Positions 1-10,148 of a stretch of 64,000 bases of DNA are shown here, piece by piece. The notes under the pieces were generated by a model that did no database searches, had not been told where the DNA came from, and worked only from the letters and a program-made list of their open reading frames with translations. The stretch is from Corynebacterium urogenitale (GTDB taxonomy: Bacteria; Actinomycetota; Actinomycetes; Mycobacteriales; Mycobacteriaceae). Both the position numbers and the translations under genes were made by a program. The DNA lies in NCBI RefSeq assembly GCF_009026825.1, contig NZ_CP045032.1, forward strand, positions 1,364,001-1,428,000, read 5' to 3'. Each line of letters starts with the position of its first letter. Position 1 is the first letter of the stretch.

Positions 1-951
1 CACTACGTCGAGGGACACATGCTCCGGTTCAAATGTCAGTGTGACCCGCGCTCTGGTTGCCTGGGAATGCCGCAGGACATTGGAGACGAGTGACTGCGCG
101 ACGCGGACCAATGTGGCGTCGATCTCTGGAGGCAGCGGGCGGACGTGGCCGTCCGTACTAAAGCTGAAAGCGTTACCCAGAGGAGTGCCCGTCGCCACGC
201 GAGCGATCGCAACGGGCAGGTCAGCTCCCAGTAGTGGCCCCGGTTGTAGAGCGGCAATAATGCGACGAGTCTCCACCAGGTTTTCCTTGGCGGTACGCCG
301 TGCGAGCGCCACCTGCTCCAGTGTCAGCGGATCGGGGTGATCCTTTGCTGCCTCACGCTGTTCGATGGCATGAAGAAGCATCTGAATCGAGCTCAACCCC
401 TGGGCTACGGTGTCGTGAATCTCCCCTGCCAAGCGAGCGCGCTCTTCCACTTCGCCCGCATGCCTGCTCGTCGCTGCACGGGCAAAGGCCTCCCGCCGCA
501 GTTGGAGGAAGCCGAAGCCCAGGGCGCAAGCGATGAGGGCTCCGATGATGGGGCCGATGACCCCGCCGATCTGCCACCCATTGTGGCGTCCCAAGCCGTA
601 GACAGCGATGGCTGTCATCCCCACTACCGCCAGCAGTGCGGGCTTCGGTTGCAGTGTGTTGATCGCCACGAAAAAGAGGGCAAAAGCAAGGAAAGCACCA
701 GTCGGCGCAATAACAAGCAGCTGCGTCCACAAAACCACTACGCACAGCACCCACAGCCATTTGATTGGCAGGAAGCGCCCGGCCACGTACACCGCTGCGA
801 AAGCAAACAACTGCCAGCTCAGACCGTCATTAACGAGGACCACCACGCACAGCACGGCCACCAGCACGTGGACAACTACGCGCCATGCTAGCCACACGCG
901 ATCGAGGGCGTCGACGCTCGCCAAAGGCCTTTCGAGATGCCGTTGATTCAT
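1..951 (-). CDS. chrS: Sensor histidine kinase, ChrS-like (3' end cut by window)
   Basis: This is a two-component sensor kinase that runs off the left edge, so its C-terminal ATPase domain is incomplete (317 codons present). The N-terminal ~155 residues are almost entirely hydrophobic, with about six predicted membrane segments and no large extracellular loop. They are followed by a HisKA_3 dimerisation domain with the motif AGEIHDTVAQGLSSIQ, in which His179 is the expected phosphoacceptor. The start at 951 has a GGAG four bases upstream. The gene is divergent from hrtB-hrtA; in C. diphtheriae and C. glutamicum this is the arrangement of the heme-responsive ChrSA system beside its target exporter. 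The ChrS name rests on that synteny plus the small membrane sensor domain. The paralogue HrrS cannot be excluded by sequence alone. The response regulator would lie beyond the window. Confidence 0.8.
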   Translation of the reverse strand, partial: MNQRHLERPLASVDALDRVWLAWRVVVHVLVAVLCVVVLVNDGLSWQLFAFAAVYVAGRFLPIKWLWVLCVVVLWTQLLVIAPTGAFLAFALFFVAINTLQPKPALLAVVGMTAIAVYGLGRHNGWQIGGVIGPIIGALIACALGFGFLQLRREAFARAATSRHAGEVEERARLAGEIHDTVAQGLSSIQMLLHAIEQREAAKDHPDPLTLEQVALARRTAKENLVETRRIIAALQPGPLLGADLPVAIARVATGTPLGNAFSFSTDGHVRPLPPEIDATLVRVAQSLVSNVLRHSQATRARVTLTFEPEHVSLDVV

Positions 952-959
952 GTTCTCCG

Positions 960-979
960 ACTTTAGTAGGAGATAAAGT
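960..979. promoter_or_regulatory. Inverted repeat, candidate ChrA operator
   Basis: In the 79-bp gap between the divergent chrS and hrtB genes lies a perfect inverted repeat, ACTTTA - 8 bp - TAAAGT. It is the only strong dyad in the gap. It sits about 50-70 bp before the hrtB start, where a response regulator dimer could act on both promoters. Assignment to ChrA is inference from context. Confidence 0.5.
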
Positions 980-1030
980 CCACCCGTGTGCCCGATGTGC
1001 TGAGCTCCCCTGCGGCGCAGCATAGAAGGC

Positions 1031-1918
1031 ATGTTCCAAGGTTTTCGAGAGCTCGCCGCAGCGAAAGGCCGCACCGCACTCATCATTGTGACGGTCATGC
1101 TGATCACCGTATTGGTGACGTTCCTCTCCTCGCTGGCGGAGGGCCTATCTTTCCAGTCCGTATCAGCCCTGCAGTCGCGCCTTACCTCCGACGACGCGCT
1201 CGTGCTCGAAGACAACGGCACCACCACCCTGTCTTCTTCCCGTTTGGATGACGCACAGATCAAGCAGGTAGAAGACGCAGGCGGGGAGGCGCTGTACATG
1301 GCCCGCACCCGCCAGGCATCAGAGCCCGTCATTGTTCTCAGCGATCCCTCGCGCACGGGCGGAACCGACCTCTTCCTCGATCACATGCCCGTGATCGCCG
1401 CCCCACCCGAGGCCGTCGCGTCCATGCCAGGTGCGTCCGCCGCCGCGATCCTGCCGGAGTCTTCGCTCGACTCCGCCCCTGCCGGGACAAAGGTGCTCAC
1501 CGGTGATGAACGGTGGAATGCCTCCGGTAGCTATGCGGGCGAGCAAATGAGTCTGACATTGATGATCAACCTGCTGTACGTCATCTCAGCGCTGGTTTTG
1601 GGTGCCTTCTTCACTGTGTGGACCCTGCAGCGTCTCAAGGGTGTGACGATCAGTGCAGCTCTTGGTGCATCGAACAAGGTGCTTGTCGCCGACTCTGTCG
1701 GTCAGGCCTTCGTGGTCCTCGCGGTGGGCATCTTCGCCGGTGGGCTCATCACGCTGGGTACGGGCCAGCTCATTCCAGACACCGTGCCAGTCGTGCTCTC
1801 GGCTTCCACAGTGCTGGTTCCTAGTGTGATTCTCGCCGCAGCAGGCCTCCTAGGCGCTGCTATTTCCCTGAAACCCGTCCTGTCCATTTCACCACGCGCA
1901 GCGCTGGCGAGCGCTTAA
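1031..1918 (+). CDS. hrtB: Heme exporter permease HrtB (FtsX-like ABC permease)
   Basis: This is a 295-residue ABC transporter permease of the MacB/FtsX type. It has one N-terminal membrane helix (about residues 16-38), a ~130-residue extracytoplasmic domain, then three C-terminal helices beginning near residue 175. The opening FQGFRELAAAKGRTALI and the GDERWNASGSYAGEQMSL stretch just before helix 2 fit corynebacterial HrtB proteins. With HrtA it would export excess heme and relieve heme toxicity. It is 14 bp upstream of hrtA and divergent from the sensor kinase, which supports heme-inducible control. Other FtsX-family permeases look similar, so substrate is inferred from the kinase-exporter pairing. 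Confidence 0.8.
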   Translation: MFQGFRELAAAKGRTALIIVTVMLITVLVTFLSSLAEGLSFQSVSALQSRLTSDDALVLEDNGTTTLSSSRLDDAQIKQVEDAGGEALYMARTRQASEPVIVLSDPSRTGGTDLFLDHMPVIAAPPEAVASMPGASAAAILPESSLDSAPAGTKVLTGDERWNASGSYAGEQMSLTLMINLLYVISALVLGAFFTVWTLQRLKGVTISAALGASNKVLVADSVGQAFVVLAVGIFAGGLITLGTGQLIPDTVPVVLSASTVLVPSVILAAAGLLGAAISLKPVLSISPRAALASA

Positions 1919-1932
1919 GGAGCGTAGCTGTT

Positions 1933-2637
1933 ATGACGTACTCACTGTCCGTTGAAGATCTCAGCCTCGATGTCGCCGACGGCGGAACAACCCGGCATTT
2001 GCTGCAGGACATCTCCTTCGAGGTTCACGGTGGCGAAGTAGTTGGCGTAACCGGCCCTTCGGGATCCGGTAAATCCACACTCCTTGCAATCGCAGGTTCA
2101 CTCCAGCGCCCTACGTCCGGCGAGGTCACTCTGCACACCCCTGAGGGAAGTATCTGCCTTTCCACCCCTCGTGCACGTACCCGTCGAGAGCACATTGGAA
2201 TCGTCTTCCAACAACCAAATCTCCTTCCGGCCCTCACCGCAGAGGAGCAACTCGTACTCATGACGCGCCTTAACCGTGTGCTTCCACACCAGCGGCGTCG
2301 AGCAAAGGAACGAGCCAACGAGTTGCTTGCAGCCGTCGGCTTAGAGGGCATGGGCGGACGGCGCATTGGCAGCCTTTCAGGTGGACAACAAGCCCGCGTG
2401 AATCTGGCAAGGGCGCTCATGAACGAGCCGAAGCTGCTCCTCGCCGACGAGCCAACGGCAGCCCTCGATACGCAGGCAGCCACCATGGTCACGGAGCTGA
2501 TTTCCACGCTCGCCCACGAGCACAAGCTTCCAACGCTCTACGTTTCCCACGACCAGCAGCAGCTTGCCAAGTTGGATCGCACGCTGACGATCGTTGACGG
2601 CTCACTCAAGGAGCTAGCCTCCGTTCCTATGGTCTAG
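1933..2637 (+). CDS. hrtA: Heme exporter ATP-binding protein HrtA
   Basis: This 234-residue ABC ATPase contains Walker A GPSGSGKST (residues 41-49), a Q-loop around VFQQPN, the signature LSGGQQARVNLARAL, Walker B LLLADEPTAALD and an H-loop in YVSHD. Such LolD/MacB-type ATPases pair with FtsX-like permeases, and the partner hrtB ends 14 bp upstream. An AAGGAG ribosome-binding site precedes the ATG. It probably energises heme export together with HrtB. The heme specificity follows from the neighbouring ChrS-like kinase, not from the ATPase itself. Confidence 0.8.
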   Translation: MTYSLSVEDLSLDVADGGTTRHLLQDISFEVHGGEVVGVTGPSGSGKSTLLAIAGSLQRPTSGEVTLHTPEGSICLSTPRARTRREHIGIVFQQPNLLPALTAEEQLVLMTRLNRVLPHQRRRAKERANELLAAVGLEGMGGRRIGSLSGGQQARVNLARALMNEPKLLLADEPTAALDTQAATMVTELISTLAHEHKLPTLYVSHDQQQLAKLDRTLTIVDGSLKELASVPMV

Positions 2638-2684
2638 ACTGTGCAGCGCCCCAGCCGCAGACAGCATAGGAGAATTCCTTCACG

Positions 2685-3902
2685 ATGAAGCGCATTGGAT
2701 TCACACTGGCATTCCTTGCCGTACTCGCTTTCTCCGTGAATTTGCGCTTAGGGATAGTCTCGCTAGCTCCCGTACTGGGGCCAGTCAGCGAGACACTGGG
2801 GATTTCCACCTCCGCGGCGGGAGTATTTACAGCTCTTCCCGGGTTCGCTTTCGCACTCATGGGATGGACAGCCGTTCCCTTGGCGAAAAGGCTTGGCATC
2901 TCCCCCGCTCTGCTACTGGGTGGAGTGCTTCTGCTGGCAGGATCGGTGCTGCGCACAGTGACTTCCAGTTACTGGCCATTCCTCATCTGCACAGCCTTGG
3001 TGGTATGCGGAATCGCGGTGGGCAATGTTCTCCTGCCCGCCTGGATACAGGCGCACGCCAAAAAGAAACGAACACTCGTGCACATGACCGTCTTCACCAC
3101 TGGTCTGGGAGTGTCGGCGATGATCGGCCCACTATCCGCCATGTGGTTTCACGGAGCTGAGCCCTGGCGGATGGCTCTAGGAGTGTGGGCGCTTCCGGCA
3201 GCATTGCTCGTGGTCGTGTGGGCAGTAGTAGCTGTGAGAACTGGACGAGATACTCCGCGCACCAGCGTCGTAGATGCCGCAAACCCCGCCGAGGCCACAG
3301 CAAGAGCGTCTCTTTGGCGCGCACCAACGGCGATTGCCATGCTGTTGTTCTTCGCCATGCAGGCCGCCAGCTTCTATACCCAGGTGGGGTGGTTGCCAAA
3401 GATTCTCATTGATCACGGTGTCACCGGCGCTACGGCGAGCTTGGCATTGGTAGTGATCGGAAGCATGGGTGTGTTAGGTGGCATCATCATGCCATTCCTG
3501 ATCAACCGCGTGGCCAGTATTACGCCCTTGGCCACGGGCATTAGCCTCTTCACGCTCGCCGGCTGGGTGGGGTTGTTGTGGAATGCAAGCGCCTCGCCAC
3601 TGTTGTGGGCACTCCTGCTCGGAATCGGTGGCATGTCCTTCCCACTGGCGTTGGCTTTGCTGACCGCTCGTACGCGAACCGCACTCGTGACCGCACGTTT
3701 GTCCGGCTTCGTGCAGCCTGTTGGCTACCTCATCGCTGGAGCCATTCCTTTGGCCATCGGCCTGATTTTCTCCGCCACCGAATCGTGGGTCATCCCTTTG
3801 TGCATGCTCGCCGTAATGGCAGTCATCCAAGCTGTAGTCGGAACGCAAGCGGGCCGCAGCGTATTCATCGAAGACGAATTACACGCCGCGGCCCGAGGAT
3901 AA
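2685..3902 (+). CDS. MFS permease, CynX/NimT-like
   Basis: This is a 405-residue polytopic protein with about 12 hydrophobic segments and the layout of the major facilitator superfamily. The N-terminal half resembles the cyanate/nitroimidazole CynX/NimT branch (NLRLGIVSLAPVLGPVSETLG, then GFAFALMGWTAVPLAKRLG). A GGAG ribosome-binding site precedes the ATG. It begins 47 bp after hrtA on the same strand and may be read through from the hrt promoter, but nothing in the sequence ties it to heme. The substrate is unknown. It ends 22 bp from the convergent ispG with no obvious terminator between them. Confidence 0.75.
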   Translation: MKRIGFTLAFLAVLAFSVNLRLGIVSLAPVLGPVSETLGISTSAAGVFTALPGFAFALMGWTAVPLAKRLGISPALLLGGVLLLAGSVLRTVTSSYWPFLICTALVVCGIAVGNVLLPAWIQAHAKKKRTLVHMTVFTTGLGVSAMIGPLSAMWFHGAEPWRMALGVWALPAALLVVVWAVVAVRTGRDTPRTSVVDAANPAEATARASLWRAPTAIAMLLFFAMQAASFYTQVGWLPKILIDHGVTGATASLALVVIGSMGVLGGIIMPFLINRVASITPLATGISLFTLAGWVGLLWNASASPLLWALLLGIGGMSFPLALALLTARTRTALVTARLSGFVQPVGYLIAGAIPLAIGLIFSATESWVIPLCMLAVMAVIQAVVGTQAGRSVFIEDELHAAARG

Positions 3903-3924
3903 GGCAAGAGGGTTCGGATAGTCA

Positions 3925-5085
3925 CTACTGGGTGACTCGTACCTCCGCCTTCGCACCATCAACGGCCTCGAGGCCCTCTTCTTCAGCGATCCGCATCGCC
4001 TCTTCAATGAGAGTCTCCACGATCTGATCCTCGGGGACGGTCTTGATGACCTCGCCCTTAACGAAAATCTGTCCCTTACCATTGCCGGAGGCCACACCGA
4101 GATCAGCGTCACGAGCCTCTCCTGGGCCATTGACGACACAGCCCATGACCGCTACGCGCAGTGGGAATTCCATACCTTCCAGGCCGGCAGTGACCTCTTC
4201 TGCGAGGGTGTAGACGTCCACCTGGGCACGTCCACACGATGGACAGGAGACGATTTCCAGCTTGCGTGGTCGCAAATTGAGGGACTGGAGAATTTGGTCG
4301 CCGACCTTGATCTCCTCAACGGGGTCTGCGGAAAGGGAGACGCGGATCGTATCTCCAATGCCTTCCGCCAACAGCGCACCGAATGCTACAGAAGACTTAA
4401 TGGTGCCCTGGAACGCTGGGCCAGCCTCCGTCACTCCGAGGTGCAATGGGTAATCGGATTGGGCGGCCAGCTGACGGTAGGCCTCGACCATGATCACAGG
4501 GTCATTGTGCTTAACGGAGATGGCAATATCACCGTACCCATGCTCCTCGAACAGTGAAGCCTCCCACAGCGCGGATTCTACGAGCGCCTCAGGGGTGGCT
4601 TTGCCATACTTTTCCATAATGCGCTTATCCAGCGACCCTGCATTGACACCAATGCGGATGGGGATGCCAGCATCGCCTGCGGCCTTCGCCACTTCCTTCA
4701 CGCGGCCGTCGAACTCCTTAATATTGCCAGGGTTCACGCGAACGGCGGCGCAGCCGGCATCAATGGCCGCAAAGATGTACTTCGGCTGGAAGTGGATATC
4801 CGCGATCACCGGAATTGGCGACTTTTTAGCGATAATCGGCAGCGCCTCGGCGTCGACGGTCTTCGGGCATGCCACACGAACGATGTCGCAACCAGTCGCG
4901 GTGAGCTGTGCAATTTGCTGCAGCGTTGCATTGACATCGTGTGTCTTGGTCGTGGTCATGGATTGGACAGAGATCGGGTGATCGCTGCCAACGCCCACTC
5001 CACCGACCATGAGCTGTCGAGTCTGACGGCGCGGTGCCAGGGTTGGTGGCGGGCCGTCGGGGATTCCCAAAGAAATGCCAGTCAT
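3925..5085 (-). CDS. ispG: 4-hydroxy-3-methylbut-2-enyl diphosphate synthase (IspG/GcpE)
   Basis: IspG carries out the penultimate step of the MEP isoprenoid pathway, reducing MEcPP to HMBPP with a [4Fe-4S] cluster. The 386-residue protein has the TIM-barrel N-terminus ([17 protein letters not shown]) and the cluster-binding C-terminal part. The CPSCGR motif near residue 280 and the [10 protein letters not shown] motif near residue 315 supply the cysteines. Length is normal for the short bacterial form. It is the last gene of dxr-rip1-ispG, so two enzymes of the same pathway flank the site-2 protease. Confidence 0.97.
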   Translation of the reverse strand: MTGISLGIPDGPPPTLAPRRQTRQLMVGGVGVGSDHPISVQSMTTTKTHDVNATLQQIAQLTATGCDIVRVACPKTVDAEALPIIAKKSPIPVIADIHFQPKYIFAAIDAGCAAVRVNPGNIKEFDGRVKEVAKAAGDAGIPIRIGVNAGSLDKRIMEKYGKATPEALVESALWEASLFEEHGYGDIAISVKHNDPVIMVEAYRQLAAQSDYPLHLGVTEAGPAFQGTIKSSVAFGALLAEGIGDTIRVSLSADPVEEIKVGDQILQSLNLRPRKLEIVSCPSCGRAQVDVYTLAEEVTAGLEGMEFPLRVAVMGCVVNGPGEARDADLGVASGNGKGQIFVKGEVIKTVPEDQIVETLIEEAMRIAEEEGLEAVDGAKAEVRVTQ

Positions 5086-5157
5086 GAAGACGTGCGACCT
5101 CTTTCCTATTGTGAAGTGCGTTAAGGGAGTGCTTCCGCCAGTCTACGCGGAAGCTCG

Positions 5158-6393
5158 CTAGAACAGCTTGATGGGGTTGACCACGTCGGCAATGATCACG
5201 GTCACACCGAAGATGAGGAGTACCGCCGTGGCCGCGTATGTCAGTGGCAGCAGCTTGGTGTAATCCGCCGGGCCACCTGGTTGCTTACCACGCAGTCGGC
5301 GGAAGAAGTCGCGGATCTTCTCGTAGATAATCACCGCAATATGACCACCGTCTAGAGGCGGCAGCGGCACGAGGTTGAAGGCTGCGAGGAATAGATTGAG
5401 ACTCGCGAGCGTCAACAGGAAGGACTGCCACAGCTCGTACTTCACTAGCTCACCGCCGATCCGGGAGGCACCGACCACAGACATCGGTGAATCGTCGGCA
5501 CGATTGCCACCGAAGATGGACTCAACCACGCCTGGGAATCGCTGTGGTAATTGCACCAGGCCTTCAGCGGTCTGCTCGAGCATGTTGCCTGCGAAGCTAA
5601 GTGTGCCGCCGACCGCAGTGATGGGGTTGTACTGCAGGATCTCCGCCTTTGGCACAACAGCTTGGACTCCCACCGCGCCGACCGTCATTGGCTTGCCCGA
5701 CGTCGCTAGGCGCTCGACGAGCGCAACCTGGAGGTTGAGCGTGATTTGCTCTCCTCCACGGTCAACCACGGCTGGCACCGTTACCCGGTCTCCAGGCTTA
5801 CCTTCGGCCTCATCACCGATTTTCTTGATCTCTTTTTGGAAGTCCTGGAAGGTTGCCAGTTCCTGACCGTTGACGGAGACGAAGTTGTCCCCCGGCTTGA
5901 CGCCAGAATCCTCTGCCGGGCCACTGCCGGAGCATTCGACAAGGGTGCCATCCGTATTCTGCTTGGGCGGAGCACAGGTGGTCGTCTCCACGGTGGGTGT
6001 GAATACCTTACTCGTATCCGGCAACCCCCATGCCAAGGCCACCCCGTAGATGATGACGAGCGTCAGCACGATGTTCATGATGATGCCGCCAAGCATGACG
6101 AAGATTCGCTGGTAAGCCGGACGCTTGTACATGGCGTACGGGCGCTCTTCCGGGGTCATCTCGTCCAGCTTGGTCATGCCCGCGATATCGCAGAATCCAC
6201 CCAGCGGAATAGCTTTCACTCCGTACTCGGTATGGCCACGTGTGGTCGACCAGATCGTCGGACCAAAACCGATGAAGTAACGACGCACACGCATGCCGCA
6301 CATGCGGGCGACTTGCATATGCCCAGCTTCGTGCAGGGCAATGGAGACGACGATGCCAAGAGCAAAGAGGATGACACCTACTGCGAAAGCCAC
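5158..6393 (-). CDS. rip1: Site-2 intramembrane zinc metalloprotease Rip1/RseP
   Basis: This M50-family protease cleaves membrane-embedded anti-sigma factors and other regulators inside the bilayer. The 411-residue protein has the HEAGH zinc motif in its first helix (His21, Glu22, His25), a central PDZ domain (around [15 protein letters not shown]), and the LDGGH motif near residue 350 that gives the third zinc ligand. A cysteine-containing insertion (about residues 135-155) precedes the PDZ domain. The start overlaps the end of dxr by 16 bp, so translation is probably coupled. The dxr-rip1-ispG order matches actinobacterial genomes such as Mycobacterium tuberculosis. Confidence 0.93.
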   Translation of the reverse strand: MAFAVGVILFALGIVVSIALHEAGHMQVARMCGMRVRRYFIGFGPTIWSTTRGHTEYGVKAIPLGGFCDIAGMTKLDEMTPEERPYAMYKRPAYQRIFVMLGGIIMNIVLTLVIIYGVALAWGLPDTSKVFTPTVETTTCAPPKQNTDGTLVECSGSGPAEDSGVKPGDNFVSVNGQELATFQDFQKEIKKIGDEAEGKPGDRVTVPAVVDRGGEQITLNLQVALVERLATSGKPMTVGAVGVQAVVPKAEILQYNPITAVGGTLSFAGNMLEQTAEGLVQLPQRFPGVVESIFGGNRADDSPMSVVGASRIGGELVKYELWQSFLLTLASLNLFLAAFNLVPLPPLDGGHIAVIIYEKIRDFFRRLRGKQPGGPADYTKLLPLTYAATAVLLIFGVTVIIADVVNPIKLF

Positions 6394-7571
6394 GGGCGCA
6401 TCCTTTGGTGTGCCTTGGCGCGAGCCTCACGCTCTGCTTCCAACACGTCCTCCATCGTGGTCGGCACCTGGGACAGGTGGCCGCAATCATCCATGACCGC
6501 GCCGACGGTGTCCACGATTCGTGGGAAACTCAGCCGCCCATTGAGAAACTCCACTGCCGCCTCTTCGTTGGCGGCGTTGTACACGGCCGGCATTGTCCCT
6601 CCGGTGGTGACTGCGGCGCGAGCCAACTGCACGGCGGGGAAGACTTCGTCGTCGAGTGGTTCAAAATGCCAGGTTGAACTTTGCGTGAAATCCAGAGCCG
6701 GCTGCGCGTCCGCAATCCTGTCTGGCCAGCCCAGTGCCAGGGAAATGGGGAGCTTCATGGATGGCGGTGAGGCTTGGGCGATCGTGGAGCCGTCAATGAA
6801 TGTCACCATGGAGTGCACGATGGACTGCGGGTGCACGGTGACGTCGATATTCTCGGCCTCCACACCGAACAAGAGGGATGCCTCGATGAGTTCCAGGCCC
6901 TTGTTCACCATCGTGGCGGAATTCAGGGTATTCATCTGCCCCATCGACCAGGTGGGGTGCGCCGCGGCCTGCAGCGGGGTCACTGGCTCCAGCTGATCAC
7001 GAGTCCAGCCGCGGAACGGGCCACCAGATGCGGTGAGAACCAGGCGGGAGACTTCCGCAACACTACCGGAACGTAGGCATTGCGCCATGGCAGAATGCTC
7101 TGAATCCACAGGCACCAGCTGACCTGCGTTGGCCGCGCGGAGGACTAGATCTCCTCCGGCGACGAGGCTCTCCTTATTCGCCAGCGCAAGGCGAGCCGAC
7201 GTCTCCAAGGTTGCGAGGGTGGCATCGAGTCCCATCGACCCGACGAGGGCATTGAGAACCACATCGCCTTCGGTGAGTTCCTCGGCGACTTCCTGAACTA
7301 ACTGCCGCGCAGAGTCCTTGCCTCTGATGGTGTGGCCGTCGAGTTCTGCGTCGAGAACCTCTGCGCTCCGGTCCGACGCCACTGCGACGCGCTCTGCAGG
7401 AATACTGAATTGACGCGCTTGCGCGATTAACAAATCGGGATCACTGCCCCGAGCCGCAATGCCAACGAGCTCGAAGCGATCAGGGTTGTCGGCCATCACC
7501 TCCAACGCCTGGGTGCCAATGGAACCAGTGCTTCCTAATACAACTACGCGCGTCTTCACCCGAACCATCAT
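6378..7571 (-). CDS. dxr: 1-deoxy-D-xylulose 5-phosphate reductoisomerase
   Basis: Dxr makes 2-C-methyl-D-erythritol 4-phosphate, the committed intermediate of the MEP pathway, using NADPH and a divalent metal. The 397-residue protein starts with the NADPH-binding GSTGSIG (residues 13-19). It has the [12 protein letters not shown] and [12 protein letters not shown] active-site segments and the flexible-loop region [10 protein letters not shown]. Length matches the family. It is the first gene of the dxr-rip1-ispG unit; its promoter must lie in the ~180 bp shared with the divergent DUF2631 gene. Confidence 0.97.
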   Translation of the reverse strand: MMVRVKTRVVVLGSTGSIGTQALEVMADNPDRFELVGIAARGSDPDLLIAQARQFSIPAERVAVASDRSAEVLDAELDGHTIRGKDSARQLVQEVAEELTEGDVVLNALVGSMGLDATLATLETSARLALANKESLVAGGDLVLRAANAGQLVPVDSEHSAMAQCLRSGSVAEVSRLVLTASGGPFRGWTRDQLEPVTPLQAAAHPTWSMGQMNTLNSATMVNKGLELIEASLLFGVEAENIDVTVHPQSIVHSMVTFIDGSTIAQASPPSMKLPISLALGWPDRIADAQPALDFTQSSTWHFEPLDDEVFPAVQLARAAVTTGGTMPAVYNAANEEAAVEFLNGRLSFPRIVDTVGAVMDDCGHLSQVPTTMEDVLEAEREARAKAHQRMRPWLSQ

Positions 7572-7753
7572 TCCACGAAATCCTTTACAGATGTATTCGC
7601 CACTGCTGTGTATTCACTGGGATAAAGCTCTAACCCCTATCGGGTGGCGATAACGACTTTCCGCTCCGAGTATGCGAAAATACTGGGGACACAACTACCC
7701 GTGCTGGTGAAAGAGATCGGCATGGAGAAAACTGACGAATCTTGGAGGACATG

Positions 7754-8194
7754 GTGGCTTCCCACGCAAAGAAGGCAGAAGTTCACGCCAACGTTTCTAC
7801 CGACGATGTGCCATCTGCCGCTTGGGGCTGGAGCGCACTCTCCCGTCGCGCCGTAGCTATCGCAGGCATTGGTGGTGGCCTGTTCCTGCTCGGCATGCTG
7901 TTCGGCAACCACAAGGGCAACGTGGAAAATATCTGGCTCATCGGCTTGGCTGTAATCGTCTTCATCGGCACCGCCTTCGTGACTCTGCAACCAAAGCTGA
8001 CTCAGGTTCGCACCGTGACCGCGCGCAATAAGCCACTGGGCCACGTTGAGCCAGTCTGGACCGAGGACCAACTCAATGGCACCGGCGTTTACGCCAACCT
8101 GACTCGCGAGGAGCGCCTGGCGCTCAACTCCGACGGAACCGCCGCTGCCACCGAGATCGAAGGCAGCACCGCCGACAAGACTCCCGCCCACTAA
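7754..8194 (+). CDS. DUF2631 membrane protein
   Basis: This small actinobacterial protein of unknown function has two membrane helices (around AVAIAGIGGGLFLLGMLFG and IWLIGLAVIVFIGTAFV). A conserved VSTDDVPSAAWGWS segment precedes them and a polar C-terminal tail follows. I chose the GTG at 7754 because GGAGG at 7744-7748 lies five bases upstream. The ATG at 7751 has the site only two bases away, and the TTG at 7742 has none. The gene is divergent from dxr and ends just before a strong palindromic terminator. Function cannot be stated; the family is found beside dxr/rip1 in many corynebacteria. Confidence 0.8.
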   Translation: MASHAKKAEVHANVSTDDVPSAAWGWSALSRRAVAIAGIGGGLFLLGMLFGNHKGNVENIWLIGLAVIVFIGTAFVTLQPKLTQVRTVTARNKPLGHVEPVWTEDQLNGTGVYANLTREERLALNSDGTAAATEIEGSTADKTPAH

Positions 8195-8207
8195 GAGTCT
8201 TTCAACA

Positions 8208-8249
8208 AAGTTATCCCCGTTCTCCTTCGAAGGAGAACGGGGATAACTT
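8208..8249. terminator. Bidirectional terminator, perfect 42-bp palindrome
   Basis: Two 21-base arms (8208-8228 and 8229-8249) are exact reverse complements with no spacer, centred on TTCGAA. They would fold into a very stable hairpin 13 bp after the DUF2631 stop codon. It also faces transcripts coming from rlmN on the other strand. There is no long U-tract, so efficiency without one is assumed. Confidence 0.7.
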
Positions 8250-8262
8250 GTCTTTGAAGGCT

Positions 8263-8379
8263 TTAGCCTTCCTTCCACACCAGCATTGCGCCTTCATCGC
8301 CGGTCTGAATGACAAGGTACAGCGCAGCGAGCGCGATGCGTCCAAGGTTATACTCCGACAGTCCCATTCCGGGCAGCAT
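8263..8379 (-). CDS. Possible 38-residue small protein after rlmN
   Basis: This ORF encodes 38 residues beginning MLPGMGLSEY and ending MLVWKEG, with an amphipathic middle (LGRIALAALYLVIQ). The reading frame is the same as rlmN and is open from the rlmN stop codon at 8422-8424 down to 8263. There is a weak GAGG two bases before the ATG. Codon choice resembles neighbouring genes. It could be a real small protein coupled to rlmN, the remnant of an extension of RlmN, or chance. It ends 14 bp before the palindromic terminator, which would place it inside the rlmN transcript. Confidence 0.35.
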   Translation of the reverse strand: MLPGMGLSEYNLGRIALAALYLVIQTGDEGAMLVWKEG

Positions 8380-8421
8380 GGCCTCGCCGGAACTTTTCGC
8401 GATGACGACGTTAGCTGGGGC

Positions 8422-9546
<1,125 letters not shown>

Positions 9547-9619
9547 TATTGCACGTCCGAGCGCTAGACCCCATATCTCATCTGGCGAGCGGAGACTTTT
9601 TGCGCTTGAATAGGAGATT

Positions 9620-10063
9620 ATGACGAGTAATATTTCACCGGAACCACAGCGCCAGCCATACAATCCAGCTGAGCCACAGGTACCTACCAACGAGTTCCAG
9701 AACAGCGGCTTCAACACCAACGGTACTGCGCCACAGAACGCGCCCGCCGCTCAGACTCACCCAGCAGAGCCGAAGAATAAGAAGTCCAAGAAGAAGAACA
9801 AGGACAAGGACCAAAAGGTTCAGGGCTCCACCGCTGGTTCCACCTGGGTGGCGCTCATAATCGGCGCCCTCCTGCTGATCCTCCTGCTAGTTTTCATTCT
9901 GCAGAACCAGCAGAGCGTACAGCTGCAGCTGTTCGTGTGGGAGATGAACTTCCCCATCGGCATCGGTGTGCTCATCGCAGCCATCGTCGGCGCGCTCATC
10001 ATGGCACTCGTGGGTGGCGTCCGCATCATCCAACTGCGCCGCGAAGTCAACCGCAGGCGATAG
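9620..10063 (+). CDS. LapA-domain (DUF1049) membrane protein
   Basis: This 147-residue protein has a disordered, Gln/Pro/Asn-rich N-terminus. A strongly basic Lys cluster (about residues 50-68) follows, then two membrane helices (around [21 protein letters not shown] and [20 protein letters not shown]). The [24 protein letters not shown] core is typical of LapA/YciS domain proteins, some of which take part in envelope assembly. It is divergent from rlmN and ends before a bidirectional hairpin. Its cellular role is not known. The Lys-rich cytosolic segment is unusually long for the family. Confidence 0.75.
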   Translation: MTSNISPEPQRQPYNPAEPQVPTNEFQNSGFNTNGTAPQNAPAAQTHPAEPKNKKSKKKNKDKDQKVQGSTAGSTWVALIIGALLLILLLVFILQNQQSVQLQLFVWEMNFPIGIGVLIAAIVGALIMALVGGVRIIQLRREVNRRR

Positions 10064-10092
10064 TTAACTCAGCTAACGTCGCAACAAAGCTC

Positions 10093-10130
10093 AGCGCCCG
10101 AGGGACACAGGAGTTGTTCCCTCAGGCGCT
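10093..10130. terminator. Convergent terminator between lapA-like gene and cdsA
   Basis: Arms AGCGCCCGAGGGA (10093-10105) and TCCCTCAGGCGCT (10118-10130) pair over 13 positions with one G-U/C-A mismatch around a 12-nt loop. A short T-run (10145-10149) follows on the plus strand. It separates the convergent LapA-like gene and cdsA. Confidence 0.7.
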
Positions 10131-10148
10131 TGTGATATTGACGCATTT

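Noticed and set aside
353..760. Minus-strand 135-codon ORF in the kinase region
   Set aside because: Out of frame with the histidine kinase, which is open over the whole interval 1-951 and carries the HisKA_3 motif.
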